From Pelagibacteraceae bacterium AG-325-E08 (GTDB lineage: Bacteria > Pseudomonadota > Alphaproteobacteria > Pelagibacterales > Pelagibacteraceae), in assembly GCA_003282985.1 (NCBI GenBank), contig QBYE01000005.1, positions 1 through 64,000 on the forward strand: DNA of 64,000 nt. Reading direction: 5' to 3'. A program made the translations under genes and the position numbers. This document shows, piece by piece, positions 41,716-49,916 of this stretch (position 1 is its first letter; each line of letters begins with the position of its first letter). The notes below the pieces were generated by a model. That model did no database searches and had not been told where the DNA came from. It saw only the letters and a program-made list of their open reading frames with translations.

Positions 41716-43938
41716 ATGAAGATTAAGAATGTAGTGGTGATTGGCTCAGGAACAATGGGAAGTGGTATTGCTGCTCATTTATGTAATGCAAATGTGCCTG
41801 TAACTTTACTTGATTTAAAAACAGAAATTAGTGAAAAAGCAAGAGATAAAATCCATAAGTCTAGACCTCCGTTATTAATTGACAAATCAAAAATTAATAA
41901 CATCAAAGTTGGAAATATTTCTGACGACTTTGGTGTAGTCAAAGACGCTGATTGGATAGTTGAAGCTGTAGTTGAAAGAATTGATATTAAACATCAAATT
42001 TATGAAAAGATATTTAAAGCAAGAAAAGAGGGGGCTATTGTTTCTTCCAATACATCCTCAATTCCAATAAAAGTTTTATCTGAACATTTAACAGATACTG
42101 AGAAAAAAGATTTTTGTATCACACATTTTTTTAACCCTGTTAGATACATGGGTTTATTAGAAATAGTAAAAAATGAAAATAATGATCTTAAAAAAATTAA
42201 TCAGTTAAAGGAATTCTGTGAAATTGAATTAGGTAAAGGAGCTATTGTTTGTAATGATACCCCAGGATTTTTAGGAAATAGAGTTGGTGTTTATGCCATG
42301 CAAATAGCAATGACTGAGGCTTTTAAGATGAAACTTTCAGTCGAAGAAGCAGATGCAATTTTTGGAAGACCAATGGGAATTCCAAAAACAGGAGTATTTG
42401 GTTTATATGATTTAATCGGTATTGATTTGATGGCCGATGTATTAAAAAGTTTTATCAAAGAATTACCAGAGACCGATGAATTTCACGAAGTTGCAAAAGA
42501 AATTCCATTAGTGAAAAAATTAATTGAGACTGGCTACACTGGAAGAAAAGGAAAAGGTGGATTTTATAGAATGAACAAAACTGGAGCTATAAAAGTTATG
42601 GAAGCTATCAATCTAGAGTCTGGTGATTATTCACCTAGTAAAAAGATTGATGTTAAATCAGACAAGGTAGATCTTAAAGGATTGATCAATAGAAAAGACA
42701 ATTATGGTGAATATGCTTGGTCTGTAATATCAAAAATAATTAAATATGCATCTTCATTAGTTCCAGGAATTACAAAAGAATTTAATGATATTGATGAAGC
42801 AATGAGGCTTGGATTTAACTGGGCCAAAGGACCTTTTGAAATGCTTGAAGAAATTGGGGTTAAAAATTTCTTTGATAAAGTTGATGATTTTTCAGGAAAT
42901 AGTTTCTTGGAAAAATTATCTGAATCTAAGAATGAAAATTTTTATGGTGAAAGACAAAAATATACAAATATTGAAACTTTAGGAAAAGTTAAGAAAACAG
43001 CATCAAGTTCTGATGGAAATGATTCTGCTAAAATTTATAGGTTTAATGATTATAATATCGTTGAGTTTACCACTAAAGCTAATGCTCTGGATTATGACTC
43101 CATGGATGCCCTGAAAAAAGCAACTGATAAACCTTTAATTATAATTAATGAAAGTATGCAATTTTCTGCAGGTGTAAACTTAACTTACACAATGCAATTT
43201 GCTGACAAAAATGATTTTAAATCTATTGAAAAATTTATTAAATACTTCCAAGAAACATGTAAGCATTTAAAATATTCAAAATACCCAGTAATTTCTGCTC
43301 CTTCTGGATTAACATTGGGCGGTGGATTCGAAGTAATGGTGCAAAGTAATTTTGTAGCTTCGCATACAAATATTGTAGTTGGACTAGTTGAAACTATTGT
43401 CGGTTTAATTCCTGCAGGTGGCGGATGTAAGGAAATGTTAGCAAGATGGCTTGATACTGATGAAGCAAAATCAGATCCTAATTTTGCTTCCCTAAAAGTT
43501 TTTGATATCATTGGGTATGGTAAGACAGCCACGTCACCTGTTGAAGCAGAACCTTTGAAATACTTAAGGCCAAGTGATAAAAAAATAATGAATAGAAATA
43601 GTTTATTAGAAGTTTCTAAAAAGATCTTAAACGAAAATAAAGATTTTAAACCACCTGAAGAACTAAGTTTTAAATTACCTGGAAAAGCTGTAAGAGGTGA
43701 AATGGATAAAATTTTAGAAAAACTTTATAATGATAAAGTGATATTAGATCATGGAGTTGAGGTTGCTAAGGAACTTGCACATGTTTTGAGTGGTGGTGAT
43801 ACTACAATTGATAAAACTTTATCTGAAGATGATTTGTTTAAATTAGAGCTTGATGCTTTTATGAAACTGATTGAAACTCAAAAAACACAAGATAGAATTA
43901 AACATACTCTCTCAACTGGCAAGCCTCTAGTTAACTAA
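41716..43938 (+). CDS. 3-hydroxyacyl-CoA dehydrogenase / enoyl-CoA hydratase fusion (FadN-like order)
   Basis: N-terminal VVIGSGTMGSGIAAHLCNANVPVTLLD, HFFNPVRYMGLLEIV; C-terminal crotonase part with LGGGFEVMVQSN. Confidence 0.85.
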   Translation: MKIKNVVVIGSGTMGSGIAAHLCNANVPVTLLDLKTEISEKARDKIHKSRPPLLIDKSKINNIKVGNISDDFGVVKDADWIVEAVVERIDIKHQIYEKIFKARKEGAIVSSNTSSIPIKVLSEHLTDTEKKDFCITHFFNPVRYMGLLEIVKNENNDLKKINQLKEFCEIELGKGAIVCNDTPGFLGNRVGVYAMQIAMTEAFKMKLSVEEADAIFGRPMGIPKTGVFGLYDLIGIDLMADVLKSFIKELPETDEFHEVAKEIPLVKKLIETGYTGRKGKGGFYRMNKTGAIKVMEAINLESGDYSPSKKIDVKSDKVDLKGLINRKDNYGEYAWSVISKIIKYASSLVPGITKEFNDIDEAMRLGFNWAKGPFEMLEEIGVKNFFDKVDDFSGNSFLEKLSESKNENFYGERQKYTNIETLGKVKKTASSSDGNDSAKIYRFNDYNIVEFTTKANALDYDSMDALKKATDKPLIIINESMQFSAGVNLTYTMQFADKNDFKSIEKFIKYFQETCKHLKYSKYPVISAPSGLTLGGGFEVMVQSNFVASHTNIVVGLVETIVGLIPAGGGCKEMLARWLDTDEAKSDPNFASLKVFDIIGYGKTATSPVEAEPLKYLRPSDKKIMNRNSLLEVSKKILNENKDFKPPEELSFKLPGKAVRGEMDKILEKLYNDKVILDHGVEVAKELAHVLSGGDTTIDKTLSEDDLFKLELDAFMKLIETQKTQDRIKHTLSTGKPLVN

Positions 43939-44574
43939 CATTCTTAAAGAATTTATAAAGTCAGGCCTTAGTACATATTGAGATTTATCTAAATATTTTA
44001 TTGTCCCCAAAGTTTCCAATCCATAAATTACTTTTCCAATAGGGGTATACTCAGTTTCATATAATGGTTCATCTCTAAGAATTATAAAGAATTGACTATC
44101 TTCAGTATTATATTTTTGTGTTCTAGCAAAACCAACACTGCCTTTATCAAAATTAAATGGAGAATCTACTTCTGAGTTAATCGTTCCTAATCCAGATTTT
44201 CCAGTTCCAATTTTTCCATAGTCAATATTTTCCTTTTTACCAAACTCTAAGTCTCCTGCTTGAACAAGTGTATCTTTGATTACTCTATGAAAAGCAATAT
44301 CATCATATGCTTTAGATCTAACTAGTTCTTTAAATCTTTTTACAGCCTCAGGTGAAATTTCAGGGTAAAGTTCAATAATAACATTTCCACATGTAACATT
44401 TAAAATGGCAATATTTCTTGGATTATCAAAATTAATCTTTTGAGGATCATAACTTTTTATAAATAAACATTTGTCTTTTATCAAAAAGAAAGAACCAAAA
44501 AAAAATATCGCTAAAATAACAATAAAAGTAAAAATTATTTTTTCTAAATTTGATGCTCTTATTTTTTTGATCAT
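43927..44574 (-). CDS. Membrane-anchored cyclophilin-type peptidyl-prolyl isomerase
   Basis: N-terminal TM; IIELYPEISPEAVKRFKELV, YDDIAFHRVIKDTLVQAGDLEFG, DSQFFIIL. Confidence 0.85.
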   Translation of the reverse strand: MIKKIRASNLEKIIFTFIVILAIFFFGSFFLIKDKCLFIKSYDPQKINFDNPRNIAILNVTCGNVIIELYPEISPEAVKRFKELVRSKAYDDIAFHRVIKDTLVQAGDLEFGKKENIDYGKIGTGKSGLGTINSEVDSPFNFDKGSVGFARTQKYNTEDSQFFIILRDEPLYETEYTPIGKVIYGLETLGTIKYLDKSQYVLRPDFINSLRMLVN

Positions 44575-45305
44575 AAAATAAAATTTTGATCAATTTTGAG
44601 TAGATTACTTTTAATAAACTGTATTTTTCTTTTTAAAATTGGATCAAGATTATTTAAATTTACTCCAATCATTAAATGGGAAAAAACCTCTGCCATATCC
44701 TCAGAAGCGGTAGATTGAGAATATTCAGAAAAAAAACCTTTAGTTCTAATATAAGTACTTAGCCCTAATTTATCTGTACAGGTGGAGCATTCAGCATATT
44801 CGAATTCTTTGACATTAAATTTAGACCAGACGTCTTCGTCAAATAATTGCTTAAAACTATCATTTATAATATGGAATACTTCATGGTGGATTACACGTTC
44901 AAAATAATCTTCGTTAAATTTGATATCTAAGATTAATGTTTTCATTACATGATCAGGGATTCCAGCAGTATTAATATTTGATATGGATAAATCCTCACAC
45001 AGGACTATGTATTTAAGATTAATTTTTTTAAGAAATTCTTGACTATATCTATTTAAATTTTTTTTAATTATTTTGTATTTTTGATCGAGAATTTTCTTTT
45101 TAGAATTATAACAATTTATATTTTTTTCAACACCGAGCGTAAAAGGTTGTTTAGCATATAAATATCTCAGTTTGTTTGAAGTTTTAATGTCATAAATTTC
45201 TAAATTTGGAATTTTTATAAGATTATAAATAGTATCAGCTTGAGTTTGAGTAAAAATAAATAAAGATAGTATAATTAATCTAATTAAGCTCATAAATTTA
45301 CACAT
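44571..45305 (-). CDS. Putative secreted HExxH zinc metallopeptidase-like protein
   Basis: Signal peptide-like N-terminus (LIILSLFIFTQTQADT) and HHEVFHIIND (HExxH); CSTC pair; EDMAEVFSHL downstream acid. Confidence 0.55.
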   Translation of the reverse strand: MCKFMSLIRLIILSLFIFTQTQADTIYNLIKIPNLEIYDIKTSNKLRYLYAKQPFTLGVEKNINCYNSKKKILDQKYKIIKKNLNRYSQEFLKKINLKYIVLCEDLSISNINTAGIPDHVMKTLILDIKFNEDYFERVIHHEVFHIINDSFKQLFDEDVWSKFNVKEFEYAECSTCTDKLGLSTYIRTKGFFSEYSQSTASEDMAEVFSHLMIGVNLNNLDPILKRKIQFIKSNLLKIDQNFIL

Positions 45306-45346
45306 AGAAGATATTCCAATTTAGATGAATGTGATACAATTTTACT

Positions 45347-46306
45347 GTGAAAAAAAAAAGAAATAAAGATCCAATCCAACCAGTAAGTGGAACTAAAGTG
45401 CCACGGTTTGCTGGACCTTCAACATTTGCAAGATTACCTGAGCTAAGAGATGTGGAGAGTTGTGATGTTGCAATTGTCGGGATTCCATTTGATGCTGGAA
45501 CCAGTTACAGACCAGGTGCAAGATTTGGACCCCAAAGTATTAGACAAGCCTCCAGACACTTAAGAACAAATTACCATCCAAGCTATGATGTTGAACCTTT
45601 TAAAGTACAACAGGTAGCTGATGCAGGAGATATTACTTGCAACCCATTTAATATTGAAGAAGCAATTAAACAAATAGAGGTAGGAGCTGAAGAATTATTG
45701 AATAAAGTTGGGGGAATTATAAGTCTTGGTGGTGACCACACAATTGCATTTCCATTGTTAAAAGCTGTTAATAAAATTAATAATGGTCCAGTAGCTTTAG
45801 TGCATTTTGATGCTCACCTAGATACTTGGGATACTTATTTTGGTGCACCTTACACTCACGGTACGCCTTTTAGAAGAGCAAGGGAAGAAAATTTATTTTT
45901 AGATGATGCTTCAATGCACGTAGGTATAAGAGGACCTTTGTACAGTAGAGATGATATCAAAAATGATGAAAGTTTTGGATTTAAGATTATTCATTGTGAT
46001 GAGTTTCAAACTCAAGGAACTGATAAAATTGCTGAAAGAATTAAAAAAAGAGTTGGAGATAACCCTTTATATTTATCTATTGATATAGATGTATTAGATC
46101 CTGCTTTTGCCCCTGGAACTGGTACACCAGAAATTGCTGGAATGACTTCAAGAGAAATGGTTAATACTATAAGAGGTTTATCAGGTTTAAATTTAATTTC
46201 AGCTGATGTTGTTGAGGTTTCACCAGCTTATGATCATGCTGAAGTAACCTCTCTTGCTGCAGCAACAATAGTTTATGAATTAACTAATTTGTTTGCAAAA
46301 AAATAA
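45347..46306 (+). CDS. speB: Agmatinase/ureohydrolase family enzyme (GTG start)
   Basis: ISLGGDHTIAFPLL, VHFDAHLDTWD, SIDIDVLDPAFAPGTGTPE metal motifs. Exact guanidino substrate not assignable. Confidence 0.85.
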   Translation: MKKKRNKDPIQPVSGTKVPRFAGPSTFARLPELRDVESCDVAIVGIPFDAGTSYRPGARFGPQSIRQASRHLRTNYHPSYDVEPFKVQQVADAGDITCNPFNIEEAIKQIEVGAEELLNKVGGIISLGGDHTIAFPLLKAVNKINNGPVALVHFDAHLDTWDTYFGAPYTHGTPFRRAREENLFLDDASMHVGIRGPLYSRDDIKNDESFGFKIIHCDEFQTQGTDKIAERIKKRVGDNPLYLSIDIDVLDPAFAPGTGTPEIAGMTSREMVNTIRGLSGLNLISADVVEVSPAYDHAEVTSLAAATIVYELTNLFAKK

Positions 46307-46326
46307 GGAAAGGTTAGGAGTCTGCT

Positions 46327-47760
46327 ATGGAAAATAAAAAAAATTTTTATATAGATGGTAAATGGGTAACAGCAATAAGCAAAGAAGAAATTAAAGTAAT
46401 CAACCCTGCTACAGAAGAAGAATGTGCTGTAATATCATTAGGAAACAAAGAAGATGTTGACCTAGCAGTAAATGCTGCAAAAAAAGCTTATAGTTCATGG
46501 GCATTTTCACCGAAAGAAGAAAGAATAAGATTATTAGAAAAACTTTATGAGAATTATAAAAAAAGATGGGCGGATATTGCCAATGCAATTACTGTTGAAA
46601 TGGGTGCTCCAAAAGACTTTGCTACAAAACTTCAAGCTGGAACAGGTGCCGCCCATTTAAAGTCTTTTATTAGGTATTTAAAAAATTTTGAATTTGAAAA
46701 ACCATTAGGTGAACATGCTCCAAACCAAAGACTTATTTATGAACCAAAAGGAGTTTGTGCATTAATAACACCTTGGAATTGGCCAATGAACCAAGTTTGC
46801 TTAAAAGTTATGCCTGCAATAGCTTCTGGATGCACAATGGTTTTAAAACCATCAGAGCTTGCGCCATTATCATCAATGATACTTGCTGAATTGATAGATG
46901 ATACCAAATTTCCTGCAGGAGTGTTCAATTTAGTTAATGGAGATGGAGCCACAACAGGCGATGCACTAACAAGCCACCCGGATATAAATATGATTTCTTT
47001 TACAGGATCAACTAGAGCAGGAGCTTTAATCTCTCAAAATGCTGCTAAAGATTTTAAAAGAGTAAGTTTAGAATTAGGAGGCAAAGGTGCTAATATTATT
47101 TTTAAGGATGCTGATCCTGAAGCAATTGAAAGAGGTGCGTTAAGATGTTTTAGAAATTCAGGTCAATCATGTAATGCTCCTACAAGAATGTTAGTAGAGA
47201 AATCTATGTATAATGATGCAATAGAAAGATTGAAAAAATATACAGAAAATTTTGAGGTAGGTGACCCTAAAAAAGAAGGAGAGCATATAGGCCCAGTGAT
47301 TTCTGAAACTCAATATAATAAAATTCAAACTTTAATTAAAAAGGGAATTGATGAAGGTGCTAAATTAGTTGCAGGTGGACCAGGTAAACCATCAGGACTA
47401 GATAAAGGCTATTTTGTTAAACCCACTGTATTTGCAGATGTAAATAATAATATGGAAGTCGCAAGAACAGAAATTTTTGGACCAGTATTATCGGTAATTC
47501 CATTTGAAACCGAAGAAGAAGCAATTGAAATTGCCAATGACACACCTTATGGATTAACAAACTATATTCAAACTAAAGACTCAGAAAAAGTAAAAAGAGT
47601 TGCGAGAAAACTGAGATCAGGAATGGTTGATGTAAATGGAGCTGGTATTGCAGTTGATGCTCCATTTGGAGGTTTTAAACATTCAGGAATTGGTAGAGAA
47701 GCGGGTGAACATGGCCTTGAGGAATTTTTGGAAGTAAAATCTGTGGGTGGCTGGAGTTAA
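46327..47760 (+). CDS. NAD-dependent aldehyde dehydrogenase
   Basis: LELGGKGANIIFKDADPE, GQSCNAPTRMLV, PFGGFKHSGIGREAGEHGLEEFLEVKS. Confidence 0.93.
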   Translation: MENKKNFYIDGKWVTAISKEEIKVINPATEEECAVISLGNKEDVDLAVNAAKKAYSSWAFSPKEERIRLLEKLYENYKKRWADIANAITVEMGAPKDFATKLQAGTGAAHLKSFIRYLKNFEFEKPLGEHAPNQRLIYEPKGVCALITPWNWPMNQVCLKVMPAIASGCTMVLKPSELAPLSSMILAELIDDTKFPAGVFNLVNGDGATTGDALTSHPDINMISFTGSTRAGALISQNAAKDFKRVSLELGGKGANIIFKDADPEAIERGALRCFRNSGQSCNAPTRMLVEKSMYNDAIERLKKYTENFEVGDPKKEGEHIGPVISETQYNKIQTLIKKGIDEGAKLVAGGPGKPSGLDKGYFVKPTVFADVNNNMEVARTEIFGPVLSVIPFETEEEAIEIANDTPYGLTNYIQTKDSEKVKRVARKLRSGMVDVNGAGIAVDAPFGGFKHSGIGREAGEHGLEEFLEVKSVGGWS

Positions 47761-48953
47761 TTTAGAAGAGATTGTTTTTTTAAACCATCTAAAAACTTTA
47801 AACACTTTTTTAATTCATTTAGTTCAATAAATTCATCTACTTTGTGAGCTTGTTCAATTGAGCCTGGACCACATACAACTGTACTCATGCCAATTTCCTG
47901 AAATAATCCTGCCTCTGTTCCAAAAGACACAACTTCTCTTGAATTATCACCAGTGAGACTTGAGACTAACTCACAAGCCTCAGATTTTTCAACTCGATCG
48001 AATCCTGTTACTTCACCTATTATTTCTTTTCTAATATTTGATTTAGAAAAAACTTTTTTCATTTCTGGCAAAAGAATATCATTCGCGTATTCATCAATTT
48101 TTTTATTTAAAAAAACACCATCTTCTTTAACAACTGGTCTCGTTTCCCAATTAATATGACACTTATCAGCTATAACATTATGAGCAATACCTCCAAATAT
48201 TCCTCCTACTTGTAAAGTTGAAAAAGGTGGATCAAATATAGAGTCTTTTGGTGCTCTTTTTTTGAGTTCATTTCTTAATTCAATTAATTTTGATGCATAT
48301 CTTGCCGCAAATTCAACAGCACTCACACCCTTATGAGGAGCAGAGCTGTGTCCTGCTAAACCTTCAAAATAAGTTGTATATTCATAACAACCTTTGTGAG
48401 CATCTATGATTTTCATTTTAGTAGGTTCACCAATAATACAAATTCCATCTTGAATATTTCTTTTTTGAAGTTCTTTGATTAAAATAGGAGCTCCTAAACA
48501 TGCTGTCTCTTCATCAAAGGTAAATGAAAAATGGATATCTCTATTCAAATTTATTTTTGCATAAATTGGAGCAAAAGCTAAAGTGCATGCTATAAAACCT
48601 TTCATGTCACAAGAACCTCTACCATAAAGTTTGTCATCCTTAATTGTTGCTTTAAAAGGATCAGTGCTCCAACTTTTAGAGACAGGAACTGTATCTGTAT
48701 GACCAGATAAAATTATTGGTTTAGCACCATTAGATTTTTTTGCTTTAATAGATGCAAAAAGATTCACTCTTTTTTTTTCATTATCAAATGTTTTAAAAGA
48801 TGTTGCGCCAATTTTTTTTAGTAAATTTTCACAATAATTTATTAATTCACTATTATCTTCTCCTGAAATAGTCCTAAAACCTATTAGATCTGATAAAATT
48901 TTTACAGAATTATTATATAATTCTTCTAAATTAATATCTGTACTCATAACCAA
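47757..48953 (-). CDS. argE: Acetylornithine deacetylase-like M20 peptidase
   Basis: ILSGHTDTVPVS, YGRGSCDMKGFIA, DEETACLGA, WETRPV. Confidence 0.85.
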   Translation of the reverse strand: MVMSTDINLEELYNNSVKILSDLIGFRTISGEDNSELINYCENLLKKIGATSFKTFDNEKKRVNLFASIKAKKSNGAKPIILSGHTDTVPVSKSWSTDPFKATIKDDKLYGRGSCDMKGFIACTLAFAPIYAKINLNRDIHFSFTFDEETACLGAPILIKELQKRNIQDGICIIGEPTKMKIIDAHKGCYEYTTYFEGLAGHSSAPHKGVSAVEFAARYASKLIELRNELKKRAPKDSIFDPPFSTLQVGGIFGGIAHNVIADKCHINWETRPVVKEDGVFLNKKIDEYANDILLPEMKKVFSKSNIRKEIIGEVTGFDRVEKSEACELVSSLTGDNSREVVSFGTEAGLFQEIGMSTVVCGPGSIEQAHKVDEFIELNELKKCLKFLDGLKKQSLLN

Positions 48954-48976
48954 TAATTAATATAAATACTGCATTT

Positions 48977-49318
48977 ATGAAAGAAGAAATAACATACGAT
49001 ATTTTTGATAAAGTTGATATTAGAGTTGGAACAGTGGTTTCAGTAAAGAAAAATGAAAAAGCTAGAAAACCCTCATTGGTTGTTGAAGTAGATTTTGGAG
49101 AAGAAATTGGTATTAAGCAATCATCAGCTCAGATTACTCATTACTACAATGAAGAAAATTTAAAAGGTAAACAGGTTATAGGTGTTTGCAATTTTGCTGA
49201 AAAAAATATTGCTGGAGTAGTTTCACAAGTTTTGATTTTAGGTTCAATCGATAAAGAAGGAAAAGTAATCTTAGTACATCCATCTCAAAAATCTGAAAAC
49301 GGTCTTCCTATAGCCTAA
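48977..49318 (+). CDS. csaA: CsaA-like tRNA-binding domain protein
   Basis: FDKVDIRVGTVVSVKKNEKARKPSLVVEVDFG, IGVCNFAEKNIAGVVSQVLILG. Confidence 0.88.
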   Translation: MKEEITYDIFDKVDIRVGTVVSVKKNEKARKPSLVVEVDFGEEIGIKQSSAQITHYYNEENLKGKQVIGVCNFAEKNIAGVVSQVLILGSIDKEGKVILVHPSQKSENGLPIA

Positions 49319-49322
49319 TTTC

Positions 49323-49913
49323 ATGCACCCTGAAATTTTATCAATGGCTTTATTTTGGATAGTAGCAGCCTACACCCCAGGTCCGAACAATGTAATAGCT
49401 TCTTATTCAGGTTTTAATTTTGGTATAAAAAAAACATTACCACATATTTTTGGAGTTGCATTAGGATTTACTTTTCTGATTTTTCTATTAACAATTGGTT
49501 TAGTTAATGTCTTCAAAATATTTCCTATTATTCAAGTTTCTTTAAAATATTTAGGAAGTATTTTTTTAGTTTACTTAGCTTATAAAATTTATTTTTCTAA
49601 GATAGATAGTGAGAAAAAAAATGAAAACCCAGTAAAGTTCATTGAGACATTTCTTTTTCAATTCTTAAATCCTAAAGGTGTATTAATTGGTATAATTATT
49701 GTATCAACTTATGTCGAACATGGAGAGAACTATGTGAAATATGCGACTCAAGTTATTCTTTTTGCATTCTTAGTTTCTTTAAGCAGCATTACTTTTTGGA
49801 CATTTGTAGGTAAATATCTTAGGAAATTTGCGACAAATGAGAAATTTATTAAATACTTTAATTGTGTTATGTCACTGCTTCTTATTTTAAGCATAATTAC
49901 TTTTTATATATAA
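49323..49913 (+). CDS. LysE/RhtB-family transporter
   Basis: YTPGPNNVIASYSGFNFGIKKTLPHIFGVALGF. Confidence 0.87.
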   Translation: MHPEILSMALFWIVAAYTPGPNNVIASYSGFNFGIKKTLPHIFGVALGFTFLIFLLTIGLVNVFKIFPIIQVSLKYLGSIFLVYLAYKIYFSKIDSEKKNENPVKFIETFLFQFLNPKGVLIGIIIVSTYVEHGENYVKYATQVILFAFLVSLSSITFWTFVGKYLRKFATNEKFIKYFNCVMSLLLILSIITFYI

Positions 49914-49916
49914 TAC

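Noticed and set aside
43185-43532. 115-aa minus-strand ORF within the FadN-like gene
   Set aside because: Antisense to conserved crotonase-domain coding sequence.
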